Shown here piece by piece: positions 25,510-34,757 of a DNA stretch of 64,000 nucleotides. Numbering within the stretch: position 1 is the first letter of the stretch; each line of letters opens with the position of its first letter. Location: positions 4,588,001 through 4,652,000 of the forward strand of contig NZ_CP026029.1 in NCBI RefSeq assembly GCF_023520895.1. Reading direction: 5' to 3'. The stretch is from Paenibacillus sp. PK3_47. GTDB lineage: Bacteria > Bacillota > Bacilli > Paenibacillales > Paenibacillaceae. The translations under genes and the position numbers were made by a program. Below the pieces are notes generated by a model, which was given only the letters and a program-made list of their open reading frames with translations, was not told the origin of the DNA and searched no databases.

Positions 25510-26865
25510 TTGAAACCTAAGACTACCATTCAAGCGGAGCTGGAGGCTTTTCTTAAAAGGAATGGCAAAACAATCAATCAATTTGCAGGGATATCCGGCG
25601 TCAATTCCGGAACGCTCAGCAGCATTATAAATGGAAACCGGCCGATTGCCATGCAGCAGCTGGACCGGATTACGGCCGGAATGGGCCTTGAGGAAGGATC
25701 ATTCTATGAGCTGTACATAGATGAATGTATGGTGAATTCCACACCTGACTGGCGCCGTCTCGGGCCATTTCTGCACCGCTGTGCCGAGCTGGACAAGCTG
25801 GAATGCATCCGCCCGGTGATTCTGGGCCTGATGGATAATGTCTCCTACGCCCAGGCGCTGTTTGATACAGCAGAGCATTTTTTTGGGCAGGGGAGGCTGC
25901 AGGCGGCAGCGCTGCTCTATGAGGGTGTCGCCGAGAGCGAAAAGTACCAGCATTCCGAGCGGCTGGCGCTCTGCCAGTACCGGATGTTTACCATTGCGCT
26001 TGGTGAGGACCAGGATAGTAACCTGAGGGCGGCGACACATTTCGAATATTTTGTGGAACGTCTGGATGAGACGGATCAGCTGGACGCGCTGCATGCATTG
26101 GCCAAGGTTTATGCATCCCTGCACCGCTGGAGCAAAGTGGAGATGCTGGCTGAAGAGATGGGACGCAAGGCTTCCATCCAGTATCAGAACCGGAATCAGG
26201 CCCGCCGTAAGCCTCTTAAGGAGCCGCAAGAACCGCTGTTTTTCTATATTCTCTACGCTGATCTGCTCCGTGCGGCCGTCTGTCATGTACAAGGGGATTA
26301 CGGACAGGCTATACGGTATGCTGCCAGATATTCCGAAACGGACTGGATCCGTGAGGATTCGGAGACTGCGCAGCAGATGAAGCAGCAGTTCCGGGAATGG
26401 GCGGCTGCAAATACATATCTGCATCGCCTGATGGCTGGCCAGGCGGAGGTTCTGCCGGAATTTGCAGAATACATTGCCGGCAGGGCGGATGAAATCCTTC
26501 CGGGCCTGATTCTGATCCTTCAGGCGGCCAACCGCTATAACTTTAACGCTGATGAAATTATCAGCCGGTTTCAGAACGCTCCGGATGTGGAAGAGCAGGC
26601 CAAGGACGGCATACTGAATTTATATGTGGCCGGAGGCAGGCACAACCTGCTTCTGTGTGAGCTGGCCGCCTATTATTTGAATAGCGGCAGGCCTGACCAG
26701 GGGATAGCTTATACTCTAAGAGCGCTGGAATCTTCTGTTGAAGCGGGCAGCGGGAGCAGCATCCTGCGCTGTGTAGGATGGTTTGAAGAATTCCGGCATC
26801 TTGCCGGGGCAGCGGAGCAGGAGACCTACAAGAACCTGCTTGCCAGGTTCAAAGAGGCCAAGTAA
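25510..26865 (+). CDS. XRE-type regulator with TPR-like helical repeats
   Basis: A protein of about 451 residues. The N-terminal helix-turn-helix (about residues 5-65) reads FLKRNGKTINQFAGISGV followed by SGTLSSIINGNRPI. A long helical region follows, resembling tetratricopeptide repeats (AEHFFGQGRLQAAALLYEGV; LLCELAAYYLNSGRPDQGIA). I start it at TTG 25510, where GAAGGGCGG gives a ribosome binding site; the frame is open further upstream. The arrangement resembles Rgg/PlcR-type peptide-responsive regulators, but no peptide gene is visible nearby, so signal and targets are unknown. Confidence 0.77.
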   Translation: MKPKTTIQAELEAFLKRNGKTINQFAGISGVNSGTLSSIINGNRPIAMQQLDRITAGMGLEEGSFYELYIDECMVNSTPDWRRLGPFLHRCAELDKLECIRPVILGLMDNVSYAQALFDTAEHFFGQGRLQAAALLYEGVAESEKYQHSERLALCQYRMFTIALGEDQDSNLRAATHFEYFVERLDETDQLDALHALAKVYASLHRWSKVEMLAEEMGRKASIQYQNRNQARRKPLKEPQEPLFFYILYADLLRAAVCHVQGDYGQAIRYAARYSETDWIREDSETAQQMKQQFREWAAANTYLHRLMAGQAEVLPEFAEYIAGRADEILPGLILILQAANRYNFNADEIISRFQNAPDVEEQAKDGILNLYVAGGRHNLLLCELAAYYLNSGRPDQGIAYTLRALESSVEAGSGSSILRCVGWFEEFRHLAGAAEQETYKNLLARFKEAK

Positions 26866-26890
26866 CCTTACAAGTTTTCTTACAAAATTA

Positions 26891-26936
26891 AAGGACCGTC
26901 ACATCCGCGATTATTACTACGGATAGGACGGTCCTT
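26891..26936. terminator. Bidirectional terminator
   Basis: A perfect 10-bp inverted repeat (AAGGACCGTC and complement) lies between the convergent XRE/TPR and aldo/keto reductase genes. Confidence 0.75.
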
Positions 26937-26958
26937 CTGCAAAGTCAGCGCTGCCGGC

Positions 26959-27939
26959 TTATCTCGCCGGTGCGAAATCCGCCACCGGCCGGAGGATCTC
27001 TTCGATGGCTTCAAGTGTGGACGGCGAAAGCACGGCATCGACTGCCTTGGCGTTCTCGGCTACCTGCTCGGGCTTGGTCGCCCCGATCAGCGCTGAGCTT
27101 ACATTCGGCTGGCGGAGCACCCAGGCCAGCGCCAGCTGCGACAGCTTCAAGCCGAGGCTGCCGGCCAGCCCGTTCAGCTGCGCGACAACATCCAGCACAT
27201 CATCGCGCAGATAGCTGCGGATGACGCCGTTGACGGAATCGTCCGCACCGCGGGTGCCGGCCGGAGGCTGCTGGCCCGGCTTGTACTTGCCGGTCAGGAT
27301 GCCCTGGGCCAGCGGCGAGAAGACGACCTGTCCCAAGCCTTCCTGGCGGGACACCTCAAGCACCTCCTGTTCGATATAGCGCTCGAACATGTTGTAGATT
27401 GGCTGGTTGGACGCCAGCGGACGCAGATTCAGCCTGCGGCTGATCCCGCCGGCATTGGCGATTTGCGCGGCACTCCATTCGCTGACGGCAGCGTAGAGGA
27501 TTTTACCCTGGGAAGTGAGGTCATCCAGTGCACGCAGCGTTTCTTCAACAGGGGTCTCTGTATCGAACCGGTGGCAGAAGTATACGTCAATGTAATCCGT
27601 ACCCAGCCGGCGGAGGCTGGCTTCGCACTGCTCCATGATGTGCTTGCGGGAGAGCCCGCGGTCATTTACGCCGTCGCCCATCGGGAAGAAGACCTTGGTG
27701 CTGAGCACATAATCAGACCGGTTATAGCTGCTGAGTGCGGCGCCGAGCGCCTTTTCGCCTTCTCCCCGGTTGTAGGCATTGGCGGTGTCAAAGAAATTGA
27801 TACCGCATTCAAAAGCTGCCGCCACACAGGCCTCTGCCGCCTTCTGTTCTGCCGCTGTACCATAAGTGAGCCAGCTGCCCAGGCCGATCTCGCTGACCTT
27901 CAGTCCTGTATTTCCAAGCCGTCTGTATTTCATTCGCAT
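26959..27939 (-). CDS. Aldo/keto reductase (KCNAB/YhdN-like)
   Basis: A 326-residue NADPH-dependent TIM-barrel oxidoreductase. The catalytic tetrad residues are in FFDTANAY (Asp and Tyr), LSTKVFF (Lys) and VYFCHRFD (His). The C-terminal cofactor segment is SSALIGATKPEQVAEN. The substrate cannot be named. It is convergent with the XRE/TPR gene and divergent from the broken SGNH gene. Confidence 0.9.
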   Translation of the reverse strand: MRMKYRRLGNTGLKVSEIGLGSWLTYGTAAEQKAAEACVAAAFECGINFFDTANAYNRGEGEKALGAALSSYNRSDYVLSTKVFFPMGDGVNDRGLSRKHIMEQCEASLRRLGTDYIDVYFCHRFDTETPVEETLRALDDLTSQGKILYAAVSEWSAAQIANAGGISRRLNLRPLASNQPIYNMFERYIEQEVLEVSRQEGLGQVVFSPLAQGILTGKYKPGQQPPAGTRGADDSVNGVIRSYLRDDVLDVVAQLNGLAGSLGLKLSQLALAWVLRQPNVSSALIGATKPEQVAENAKAVDAVLSPSTLEAIEEILRPVADFAPAR

Positions 27940-28025
27940 CCATTCCCTTCCGCTGACAATAATAGTAGACGTGAAAGATTCAAGTTAATACTATCATATC
28001 TTTATAGTTTTTCTAGGAAAACTCT

Positions 28026-28034
28026 TGATATAAT
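28026..28034 (+). promoter_or_regulatory. Extended -10 promoter element
   Basis: TGATATAAT is a perfect extended -10 box (TGn-TATAAT). It lies about 48 bp before the start codon of the SGNH pseudogene. No good -35 box is seen, which extended -10 promoters can tolerate. Confidence 0.5.
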
Positions 28035-28081
28035 GGGAGGAATTCAAAATACTTTACATAACAACCGGAGGGTGAGTGTGC

Positions 28082-28601
28082 ATGACGATTTCTTTTAAAC
28101 AAGAAAATAAAGTATTTCTGTTCCAGGGGGATTCCATCACCGACGGCAACCGCGGGCGCGATGCAGATCCCAACCACATCCACGGACACAGCTACGCCTA
28201 CATTATCGCTGCCAAGCTGGGCAATGAGCTGGCCGGGCAGCGGCCGGTGTTCTACAACCGCGGAATCAGCGGCAACCGGATTTCCGATCTGTATGCCCGC
28301 TGGAACGAGGATGCCATCGATCTTAATCCGGATGTGCTCAGCATCCTGATCGGGGTCAATGATCTGTGGCGGACGATGAAAGGTGAGCCGGATGCAGCAT
28401 TACCAGGAGGTGGTGCGCAGGCTGGCAGAGCAGTTCGGAGCTGTACATGTTCCGCTGCAGGGCCTGCTGGATGATGCTGTGCAGAGAGCCGACGCTGCTT
28501 ACTGGCTGTGGGACGGTGTCCATCCGACAACGGCCGGCCATGATCTCATTGCCCGGCAATGGCTGAGTGTGGCGGGAGAGAGCGGTATTTTGAACGACTA
28601 A
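28082..28601 (+). pseudogene. SGNH/GDSL hydrolase, disrupted by internal deletion
   Basis: The first part (28082 to about 28390) encodes block I FQGDSITDGNRG, block II NRGISGNRISDL and block III/V LIGVNDLW. The last part, in a different frame (about 28388-28601), encodes MQHYQEVVRRLAEQFG and the C-terminal WDGVHPTTAGHDLIA with the Asp-His pair. Both ends of one enzyme are present, but the middle, perhaps 40-60 residues, is missing and the frame shifts at CCGGATG (28388-28394). Promoter, ribosome binding site (GGAGGG) and terminator are intact. It was probably a sugar-ester hydrolase. A sequencing or assembly error is the alternative. Confidence 0.82.
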
Positions 28602-28622
28602 AAGAAGCTGAAGTGAATTGTC

Positions 28623-28658
28623 AGCAGTTCTCTGGAACAGGGGGACTGCTCTTTTTTT
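28623..28658 (+). terminator. Terminator after the SGNH pseudogene
   Basis: The arms AGCAGT and ACTGCT are followed by CTTTTTTTC. It separates the pseudogene from the sensor kinase operon. Confidence 0.75.
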
Positions 28659-28683
28659 CGCGTACAGAAAAAGAATTATGCTG

Positions 28684-28713
28684 TTGACATCAGCCGGGAA
28701 TCAGCCGTATGGT
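28684..28713 (+). promoter_or_regulatory. Candidate promoter of kinase/regulator operon
   Basis: A perfect -35 box TTGACA (28684-28689) and a -10-like TATGGT (28708-28713) are separated by 18 bp. They lie 37 bp before the kinase start codon. Confidence 0.45.
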
Positions 28714-28749
28714 ACAGGGGATAAGGCATGCGAGGAAGGGGCGGCAGCC

Positions 28750-30573
28750 ATGAGGATGTTAAAAATATGGGGAAGCCTGATCCGGGTGAAGCTGAGCGGC
28801 CTGTTTTACCGGCTGTCGGTCAAGCAGCGGATTCTCTTCTCTTTTATAGTGTTGATAACGCTGTCAATCAGTGCGATGGGTGTGCTGACCTACCGGATTG
28901 CCGGGAAGGAGATTCAGGACAATGCTTTTGAAGCGAGCAGGGAGACTGTGGACAAGACGCTGCAGCTGCTGGATTACCGGCTGAATGATGTGGCGATGTC
29001 GGTCCAGTCCCTGATGCTGAGCGATGCTTACAGAAAAATGATGCTGGATGTCCAGGCCCATGATGTGTCGAACTATTATGTGCGCCTCTCGGAGCTGCAG
29101 TATGTGCTGTCCCAGACCGCTTTTAATGAGCCGATGATCGAGAATGTGCTGATTGCCACACCGATCGGCGATTTTTATTCAACGACCCAGATCCGTACGC
29201 AGGATCATTCATTCTACGGCTCGGAGCTGTATGACAACAGCAGGCTGAGTCCGGGCGGCTACTGGGCCAAGGGCCATTACGACAGGCTGTTTACCGGCAA
29301 TCAGCGGGTCATCTCCTTCGTCGTGCGGGGGATCTACGATAATACACCGATTACCAACGTGTTCATTGTGGTGAATATCCGGGAGAACAGGCTGGCTTCC
29401 CTGCTGGGCCAGAATGCTCCGCAGAGTGAACGGCAATATCTGCTTTTGAATACCGAGGGGGAAGAGGTTGTACAGAGCGGGTGGGACCCGGAGCATACCC
29501 CCGAGTTTCTGCAGGACAGCTCGAGAGGGAGCGAAGGCCATTTCTTTTATCCCTTTGAAGGGGAGGAGTATCTGATTAACTACAAGCAGTCCGGTGCTGC
29601 ACCGAACTGGATACTGGCCGGCATGCAGTCCAAGGAGCAGCTGCTGGGCCAGCTTATGGGCGTACAGCGGACGATTATCCTTGTGATCCTGGTCTTTCTG
29701 GTAACCACCTGGTTCTTCTCGAACCAGCTGACGGCTGCGCTCCTGAGACCGCTGTTCAAGCTGAGCAGGCTGATGCGGCGGGTGGAGGAGAACCAGCTCA
29801 GCGTGTCTTTTGAGAGCAAATATAACGATGAAATCGCCCAGGTCGGCTTTCAGTTTAACCGGATGATGGAAGAGATTAAAACCCTGATCCGGGATGTGCG
29901 CATGAACGAGGAAGGCAAACGGCAGGCCGAGATCCGGGCGCTGACCGCGCAGATGGAGCCGCATTTTCTCTACAACACGCTCAATACGATCTACTGCAAA
30001 TCGGTAATGGGGGAAAATGAGGATGTCAATGAAATGATTCTCTCCCTGTCGCAGATGTTCCAGCTGGGGCTGAGCGGCGGCAGGGATCTGATCCCGCTTG
30101 CCGATGAGCTATCCCATGTCCGGCAGTACTGTGCGATTCAACAGAAATGCTATGAGGATCTGTTCCGCTACCAGGTGATCATTGAGGAAGAGGAGCTGCT
30201 GGCTTGTACAGTGCCCAAAATTCTGCTCCAGCCGATTGTTGAGAACAGCATCCAGCACGGCTTTGCCGACCGCAGAATCGGCGGGGAGATCACATTGAAG
30301 ATTACGCTGGAGCAGTCCATGCTGCATATAGTGGTTGAGGATAACGGTCAAGGCATGGATGTATCCAAGGTGGAGCAGGGCATGCTGAGGCGTGAGCTGT
30401 CCAAAAAAGGCTACGCGCTGGTCAATATCAGACACCGGCTCCGGCTCTATTACGGTGAAAAAGCGCGGATGGAATTGTCCGGTGCGGCGGGCAGCGGTTC
30501 CCGCACGGACTTATGGATACCGCTCAGTCCGCTTATGGAAGGAGAAGAAGCTTATGGAATACCGGCAGGCTAA
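28750..30573 (+). CDS. YesM-type sensor histidine kinase
   Basis: A 607-residue membrane kinase. The first membrane helix is at about residues 27-48 and an extracytoplasmic Cache-like sensor lies between about 50 and 305. A second helix (about 307-326), HAMP (about 330-380), the His_kinase motif AQMEPHFLYNTLNTI with His405, and an HATPase domain (VVEDNGQGMD) follow. Start ATG 28750 has GAGGAAGGGG upstream; the frame is open upstream without a signal. It overlaps the response regulator gene by 20 bp. Such pairs sense extracellular oligosaccharides and drive the adjacent importer operon. A close paralogue lies at 43251. Confidence 0.92.
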   Translation: MRMLKIWGSLIRVKLSGLFYRLSVKQRILFSFIVLITLSISAMGVLTYRIAGKEIQDNAFEASRETVDKTLQLLDYRLNDVAMSVQSLMLSDAYRKMMLDVQAHDVSNYYVRLSELQYVLSQTAFNEPMIENVLIATPIGDFYSTTQIRTQDHSFYGSELYDNSRLSPGGYWAKGHYDRLFTGNQRVISFVVRGIYDNTPITNVFIVVNIRENRLASLLGQNAPQSERQYLLLNTEGEEVVQSGWDPEHTPEFLQDSSRGSEGHFFYPFEGEEYLINYKQSGAAPNWILAGMQSKEQLLGQLMGVQRTIILVILVFLVTTWFFSNQLTAALLRPLFKLSRLMRRVEENQLSVSFESKYNDEIAQVGFQFNRMMEEIKTLIRDVRMNEEGKRQAEIRALTAQMEPHFLYNTLNTIYCKSVMGENEDVNEMILSLSQMFQLGLSGGRDLIPLADELSHVRQYCAIQQKCYEDLFRYQVIIEEEELLACTVPKILLQPIVENSIQHGFADRRIGGEITLKITLEQSMLHIVVEDNGQGMDVSKVEQGMLRRELSKKGYALVNIRHRLRLYYGEKARMELSGAAGSGSRTDLWIPLSPLMEGEEAYGIPAG

Positions 30574-32182
30574 CCCTGTTACCCTCTGCATTATCGATGA
30601 TATCAAAAGTGTGGTCGAGATGATTGCCCGCAAGCCGCAGTGGCAGGAGCACGGCATTGAGGTGGCCGGCACGGCGCTGGACGGCGAGGAAGGCCTGGAG
30701 ATGGTCCGCAGGCTGAAGCCGGATGTCGTGCTTACCGATATCCGGATGCCGCGGATGGACGGACTGGAGATGACGCGGGCGATTCTGGAATCCAATCCGG
30801 AGTGCAGGATTATCATTCTGAGCGCATACTCGGAGTTTGCTTATGCCCAGCAGGCCATCCGGCTTGGAGCAATGGATTTTGTCAAAAAGCCCTTTTCGCT
30901 GGAGGAGATCGTGAATGTAGTGCTGAAGGCCAGAGACCTCTGCCTGCAGGAGAGGGAGGAGCAGGAGAAGCTTAAGGCCATGGAGCTCAAAATCAAGGCA
31001 AGCCTGCCGATTCTCCGCCAGGAATATTTGACCTTTCTGATGCAGCACCAGACCACGGAAAGCAGTGCCAGAGCGCGCTGGCAGTACCTCGGCATCCCGC
31101 TGGAGCCGGAGAACTTTGTGGTGTTCATTGCGGAGATTGACCAGTTTGCCGGGAAGTACGGGGCACAGCCCGTCCAGGAAATTGAGCTGATCCGCTTTAC
31201 ACTGCAGAATATACTGGAGGAGACCGTTTCGGCCTGGACCCGTGGCGTGATTTTCCGGGAAGCGACGAACCGTTATGTTTGCATTATGAACACGGATAAT
31301 TATGAGCTTGCCGAACAGATTACAGAGGCCTGCTGCGCCAATGTCAGCCGGTATTCCCGGTATACGGTTTCGGTCGGGGTGGGACTCTGCGTCCCGGCGA
31401 TTCATGAGCTGGCGGATTCGTACACCCAGGCGCTCCGCGCTCTGGCTTATCACTTCTACACGGACGGCAACGCAGTCTACAGCTATGCCCGCATCGCCCA
31501 TAAACAGCGGGCCGGAGGCAGCTTTACGATTACTGCCGAACAGGAATTTCTGTTTGCGCTGCGTTCTGGCAACAGGGATAAATGCAGGCAGGTGCTGGAC
31601 CGGATTTTTGGCGAGCTGCTGGCGCTGGACCCGCTGCCTGCCCCCCAGTACGTGGAGAACATCGGCTACGAGCTGTCGTTCAAAATCTGCCGGGTGATGC
31701 TGGAGCTGTTCCCGTATGACAAGGTGCAGGCTCTGGAGCAGCGTGTGCATCAGCTGAAGAACAGGCCCAATCCTTCGCTTCAGGATATCCGCCTGCTGCT
31801 GGAGGGCTTGTGCGGGGAGAGCTGCCGCTGGATTGAAGAGGACCGCTCGGCCGAATCCTCCCGGATTATTCATCAGGCCAAAGCTTATATTTGTGCCAAT
31901 CTGCACACCAGCCTGACCCTGGAGCAGGTAGCGAGACAGGTCAACCTCAGTCAAGGTTATTTCTCCAACCTGTTCAAGAAGGTGCTGGGCATCTCCTTCC
32001 AGCATTTTGTCATGCATGAGAAGATGGAGAAAGCGAAAGTCATGCTGATCGAAGGCATGCAGGTGCAGGAGATCGCCATGGAGCTCGGCTATGAGCACCG
32101 GCGCTATTTCAGCGAGGTGTTCAAGAAGTACACGGACATGACCCCCTCGGAGTTCAAAATCTCCTATCTGGGCAAGGCATAA
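30554..32182 (+). CDS. Response regulator, CheY receiver plus AraC DNA-binding domain
   Basis: A 542-residue YesN-type regulator. The receiver has acidic pocket Asp15-Asp16, phospho-acceptor Asp62 in LTDIRMPRMDG, and the conserved Lys in FVKKPFS. A middle region of about 280 residues follows, then two AraC helix-turn-helix units: EQVARQVNLSQGYFSNLFKK and VQEIAMELGYEHRRYFSEVF. ATG 30554 has AAGGAGAAG upstream and lies within the kinase gene's end. It probably activates the binding-protein operon at 32380. The paralogue is at 44992. Confidence 0.93.
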   Translation: MEYRQANPVTLCIIDDIKSVVEMIARKPQWQEHGIEVAGTALDGEEGLEMVRRLKPDVVLTDIRMPRMDGLEMTRAILESNPECRIIILSAYSEFAYAQQAIRLGAMDFVKKPFSLEEIVNVVLKARDLCLQEREEQEKLKAMELKIKASLPILRQEYLTFLMQHQTTESSARARWQYLGIPLEPENFVVFIAEIDQFAGKYGAQPVQEIELIRFTLQNILEETVSAWTRGVIFREATNRYVCIMNTDNYELAEQITEACCANVSRYSRYTVSVGVGLCVPAIHELADSYTQALRALAYHFYTDGNAVYSYARIAHKQRAGGSFTITAEQEFLFALRSGNRDKCRQVLDRIFGELLALDPLPAPQYVENIGYELSFKICRVMLELFPYDKVQALEQRVHQLKNRPNPSLQDIRLLLEGLCGESCRWIEEDRSAESSRIIHQAKAYICANLHTSLTLEQVARQVNLSQGYFSNLFKKVLGISFQHFVMHEKMEKAKVMLIEGMQVQEIAMELGYEHRRYFSEVFKKYTDMTPSEFKISYLGKA

Positions 32183-32212
32183 TACAGCTTGTTTCATACT
32201 TTTGCACCTGCC

Positions 32213-32256
32213 AAAGGGATGGACACTCCGCAGCAGTACGGGGTTCATCCCTTTTT
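32213..32256 (+). terminator. Terminator after the response regulator gene
   Basis: A perfect 9-bp stem AAAGGGATG/CATCCCTTT is followed by TTTTT overlapping the arm. The importer genes therefore need their own promoter. Confidence 0.75.
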
Positions 32257-32379
32257 GATATGAGTTCCGCAGAAATCTGCCCTTAATGTGGGGTTACCCG
32301 CATTATCCGGCTGCAGGGGCTGCTCTATAATCAAGGTGTAGGGCAACACAGCAACGCATTTAGAAGGGGGACAACAGAA

Positions 32380-33753
32380 ATGAAGAAACAACTGCTTCTG
32401 GCTTCACTCAGCACGGTGCTGGCCTTCGGCCTGGCTGCGTGCGGCAACTCCAATACCGAAAGCGGTAACGAAGGAAATGCGGCGGCGCCGTCAGGGGAGA
32501 AAACCAAAATCAGCTACTGGACAGGTGACCGGCATGATGCGGAATTTGTGAAGGAGAAGGTAGCGGAATTTAATGAAACGAACACCGACAACATCGAGGT
32601 GGAGCTGATCGTCAAAGGCGATGATTTTGATACCGCACTGGACCTGTCTTTCCAGACGGCCGACTCGCCGGATGTGATCCGGGTGAAGGAGAATACGATC
32701 GGCACTTTTTATAAAAAAGAATACCTGGCTCCGATTGACGAGTACCTGACCGATGAATTGAAGGCCAAGTTCCCGCAGATGAAGGATCTGAATACCTTTG
32801 ACGGCAAACAGTACAGCCTGCCGAACTACGGCACGACCATGCGCCTGGTATACAACAGGGATCTGTTCGCCAAAGCGGGGATCGCGAGTCCGCCAACTAC
32901 ACTGCAGGAGCTGGTGGATACCGCCAAAAAGCTGACCGAAGCCGGAAAAGCGGACGGTGCCTACGGCTTTGCGCAGAACTTTAAAAATCCGCCAAGTGCG
33001 CTTGGGCGTTCAGCCCGGGTCATTGCGGAAATGAGCGGCTTCGGCGGCTTCGGTTATGATTTCAAAACGGCACGCTACGACTTCAGCGGCTTCAAGCCGA
33101 TTATCGAAGCGTTCAAGCAGATCAAGGACGACGGCAGCATGCTGCCGGGGGTGGAGTCGCTGGATATCGATCCGCTGCGGGCCCAGTTTGCCGAAGGCAA
33201 GATCGGGATGTACCTCAGCTTCTCCTCGGAACCGGGTGTCTACAGCACACAGTTCCCGGCCAAAATTGACTGGGCAGCGGCTCCCGCACCGAGCATTGAC
33301 GGCAATGTGAAAGGGGCTTCCGGGTTCCTCGGCGGCCAATGGCTTGCCCTCAGCTCCAAATCCGAGCATAAAGATGCGGCATGGAAGTTCATGGAGTATA
33401 TGTACAGCGATAGCATTCTGACATCGTACCAGGAGAACGGCTACGGCATCTCCATGGTGCCGGCCATCAGTGCGGCGGCAAAAACACCGGAGGTGAACGG
33501 GATCGAAGGCTTCCTGCCGAACCAGTATGACGGCGTATGGCCTGTGTATCCTACAGTGGCACCGGAAGGGATGAAGTCGGATGATGCCTTCTTCAAATAT
33601 ATGCTGAACGGCGGGGATCTGGATGCGGTAATCGCAGATCTGAACAAACGCTACAACGCAGCGCTGGATGATGCGGTCAAGAATGACGGCCTGAAGGCGG
33701 AGCCTGATCCGGGCTTTGATCCGGCGGCACTTGCCGGCAAGTTCGCCAAATAA
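32380..33753 (+). CDS. Sugar ABC transporter substrate-binding lipoprotein
   Basis: This 457-residue lipoprotein has signal FGLAAC with Cys21. The mature protein starts with a Ser/Asn/Glu linker and then KISYWTGDRHDAEFVKEK. It is clearly paralogous to the lipoprotein at 50617: both carry YWT-DRHD, FNETN, YLAPID, RLVYN-DLFAKAGI and LDIDPLRAQFA. AGAAGGGGG precedes the ATG. It is followed by two permease genes, and the ligand is inferred from the GH130 gene at the operon end to be a beta-mannoside or similar oligosaccharide. Confidence 0.92.
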   Translation: MKKQLLLASLSTVLAFGLAACGNSNTESGNEGNAAAPSGEKTKISYWTGDRHDAEFVKEKVAEFNETNTDNIEVELIVKGDDFDTALDLSFQTADSPDVIRVKENTIGTFYKKEYLAPIDEYLTDELKAKFPQMKDLNTFDGKQYSLPNYGTTMRLVYNRDLFAKAGIASPPTTLQELVDTAKKLTEAGKADGAYGFAQNFKNPPSALGRSARVIAEMSGFGGFGYDFKTARYDFSGFKPIIEAFKQIKDDGSMLPGVESLDIDPLRAQFAEGKIGMYLSFSSEPGVYSTQFPAKIDWAAAPAPSIDGNVKGASGFLGGQWLALSSKSEHKDAAWKFMEYMYSDSILTSYQENGYGISMVPAISAAAKTPEVNGIEGFLPNQYDGVWPVYPTVAPEGMKSDDAFFKYMLNGGDLDAVIADLNKRYNAALDDAVKNDGLKAEPDPGFDPAALAGKFAK

Positions 33754-33841
33754 AAGTTGTATAGAGAGAGCCTAAGGAGGGGAGGGACACTCCCTTCCTT
33801 ATGGATTTGGAGCAAGACAGGAAAGGAGCCTGGAAGATCCT

Positions 33842-34744
33842 ATGAACAAAACCAAGAATGCCGCCTTTGCCTACAGCTTTTTGCTGCCCAGTGCGGTTCT
33901 TACGCTGGTCCTGGGCATCTACCCGATAGCCTGGGCATTCCGCTATATGTTCTACAACTACAAGGGCTATGGTACAGCCCGGTTCATCGGCTTGGATAAT
34001 TTTACACGGATAATGCAGGACACCCAGTTTTGGGACTCGGTCCTCAACACCTTTGTATATGCCGGGGGCAAGCTGCTGCTCTCCATCCCGCTGTCCCTGC
34101 TGCTGGCGGCGATTCTGAACCGCAGGCTCAGGGGGAGACATCTGCTGCGGGCTGTTTTCTTTATGCCTACGGTCATCAGTACGGCTGTTATGGCAGTTGT
34201 CTTTTTTACCATCTTCAATTCGTATAACGGGATTCTGAACCAGTTCCTGATCAAATTTAATATTACATCCGCCGGAATCGACTGGCTGGGAGCAAAGCAT
34301 GCAATGCTTACGGTTATTCTTGTCGCGGTATGGGGCGCGGTAGGCAATTACATGCTGCTGTTCCTGGCCGGACTCCAGAACATTCCCGAGGATGTCTATG
34401 AGAGCTCTGCGCTGGACGGGGCTGATAAGATCCAGCAGTTCCGCTACATTACACTCCCGATGCTGGGGCCGGTGCTGCAAATGGTCATTATGCTGGCGAT
34501 TATCAATGCCCTGAAGGGCTATGAGAGTATCATGGTGCTTACGGAGGGCGGACCGGCGGGCAAAACGGAGGTCATGTTCCTGTACCTCTATAAGCTGTTC
34601 TTCCCTGTCGGCGGTAGCGGAGCGGCAACCCAGGTGCAGGAGTTTGGATACGGCAGTGCCGTAGCCTTCGTATCTGCTGTCATCGTAGGCATGATTTCAT
34701 TGATATATTTCTATGCCTCCAGACGAATGAACCGGATGGACTAG
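33842..34744 (+). CDS. Sugar ABC transporter permease (first)
   Basis: A 300-residue permease with about six hydrophobic segments and EAA loop VYESSALDGADKIQQFRY followed by ITLPMLGP. It is very similar to the permease at 52110 (WGAVGNYMLLFLAGLQ, KGYESIMVITEGGP-type segments are shared). It is part of the importer without ATPase gene. The 88-bp gap after the lipoprotein gene contains a G-rich imperfect hairpin around 33772-33800. Confidence 0.92.
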   Translation: MNKTKNAAFAYSFLLPSAVLTLVLGIYPIAWAFRYMFYNYKGYGTARFIGLDNFTRIMQDTQFWDSVLNTFVYAGGKLLLSIPLSLLLAAILNRRLRGRHLLRAVFFMPTVISTAVMAVVFFTIFNSYNGILNQFLIKFNITSAGIDWLGAKHAMLTVILVAVWGAVGNYMLLFLAGLQNIPEDVYESSALDGADKIQQFRYITLPMLGPVLQMVIMLAIINALKGYESIMVLTEGGPAGKTEVMFLYLYKLFFPVGGSGAATQVQEFGYGSAVAFVSAVIVGMISLIYFYASRRMNRMD

Positions 34745-34757
34745 GAGGAGATGCAAG

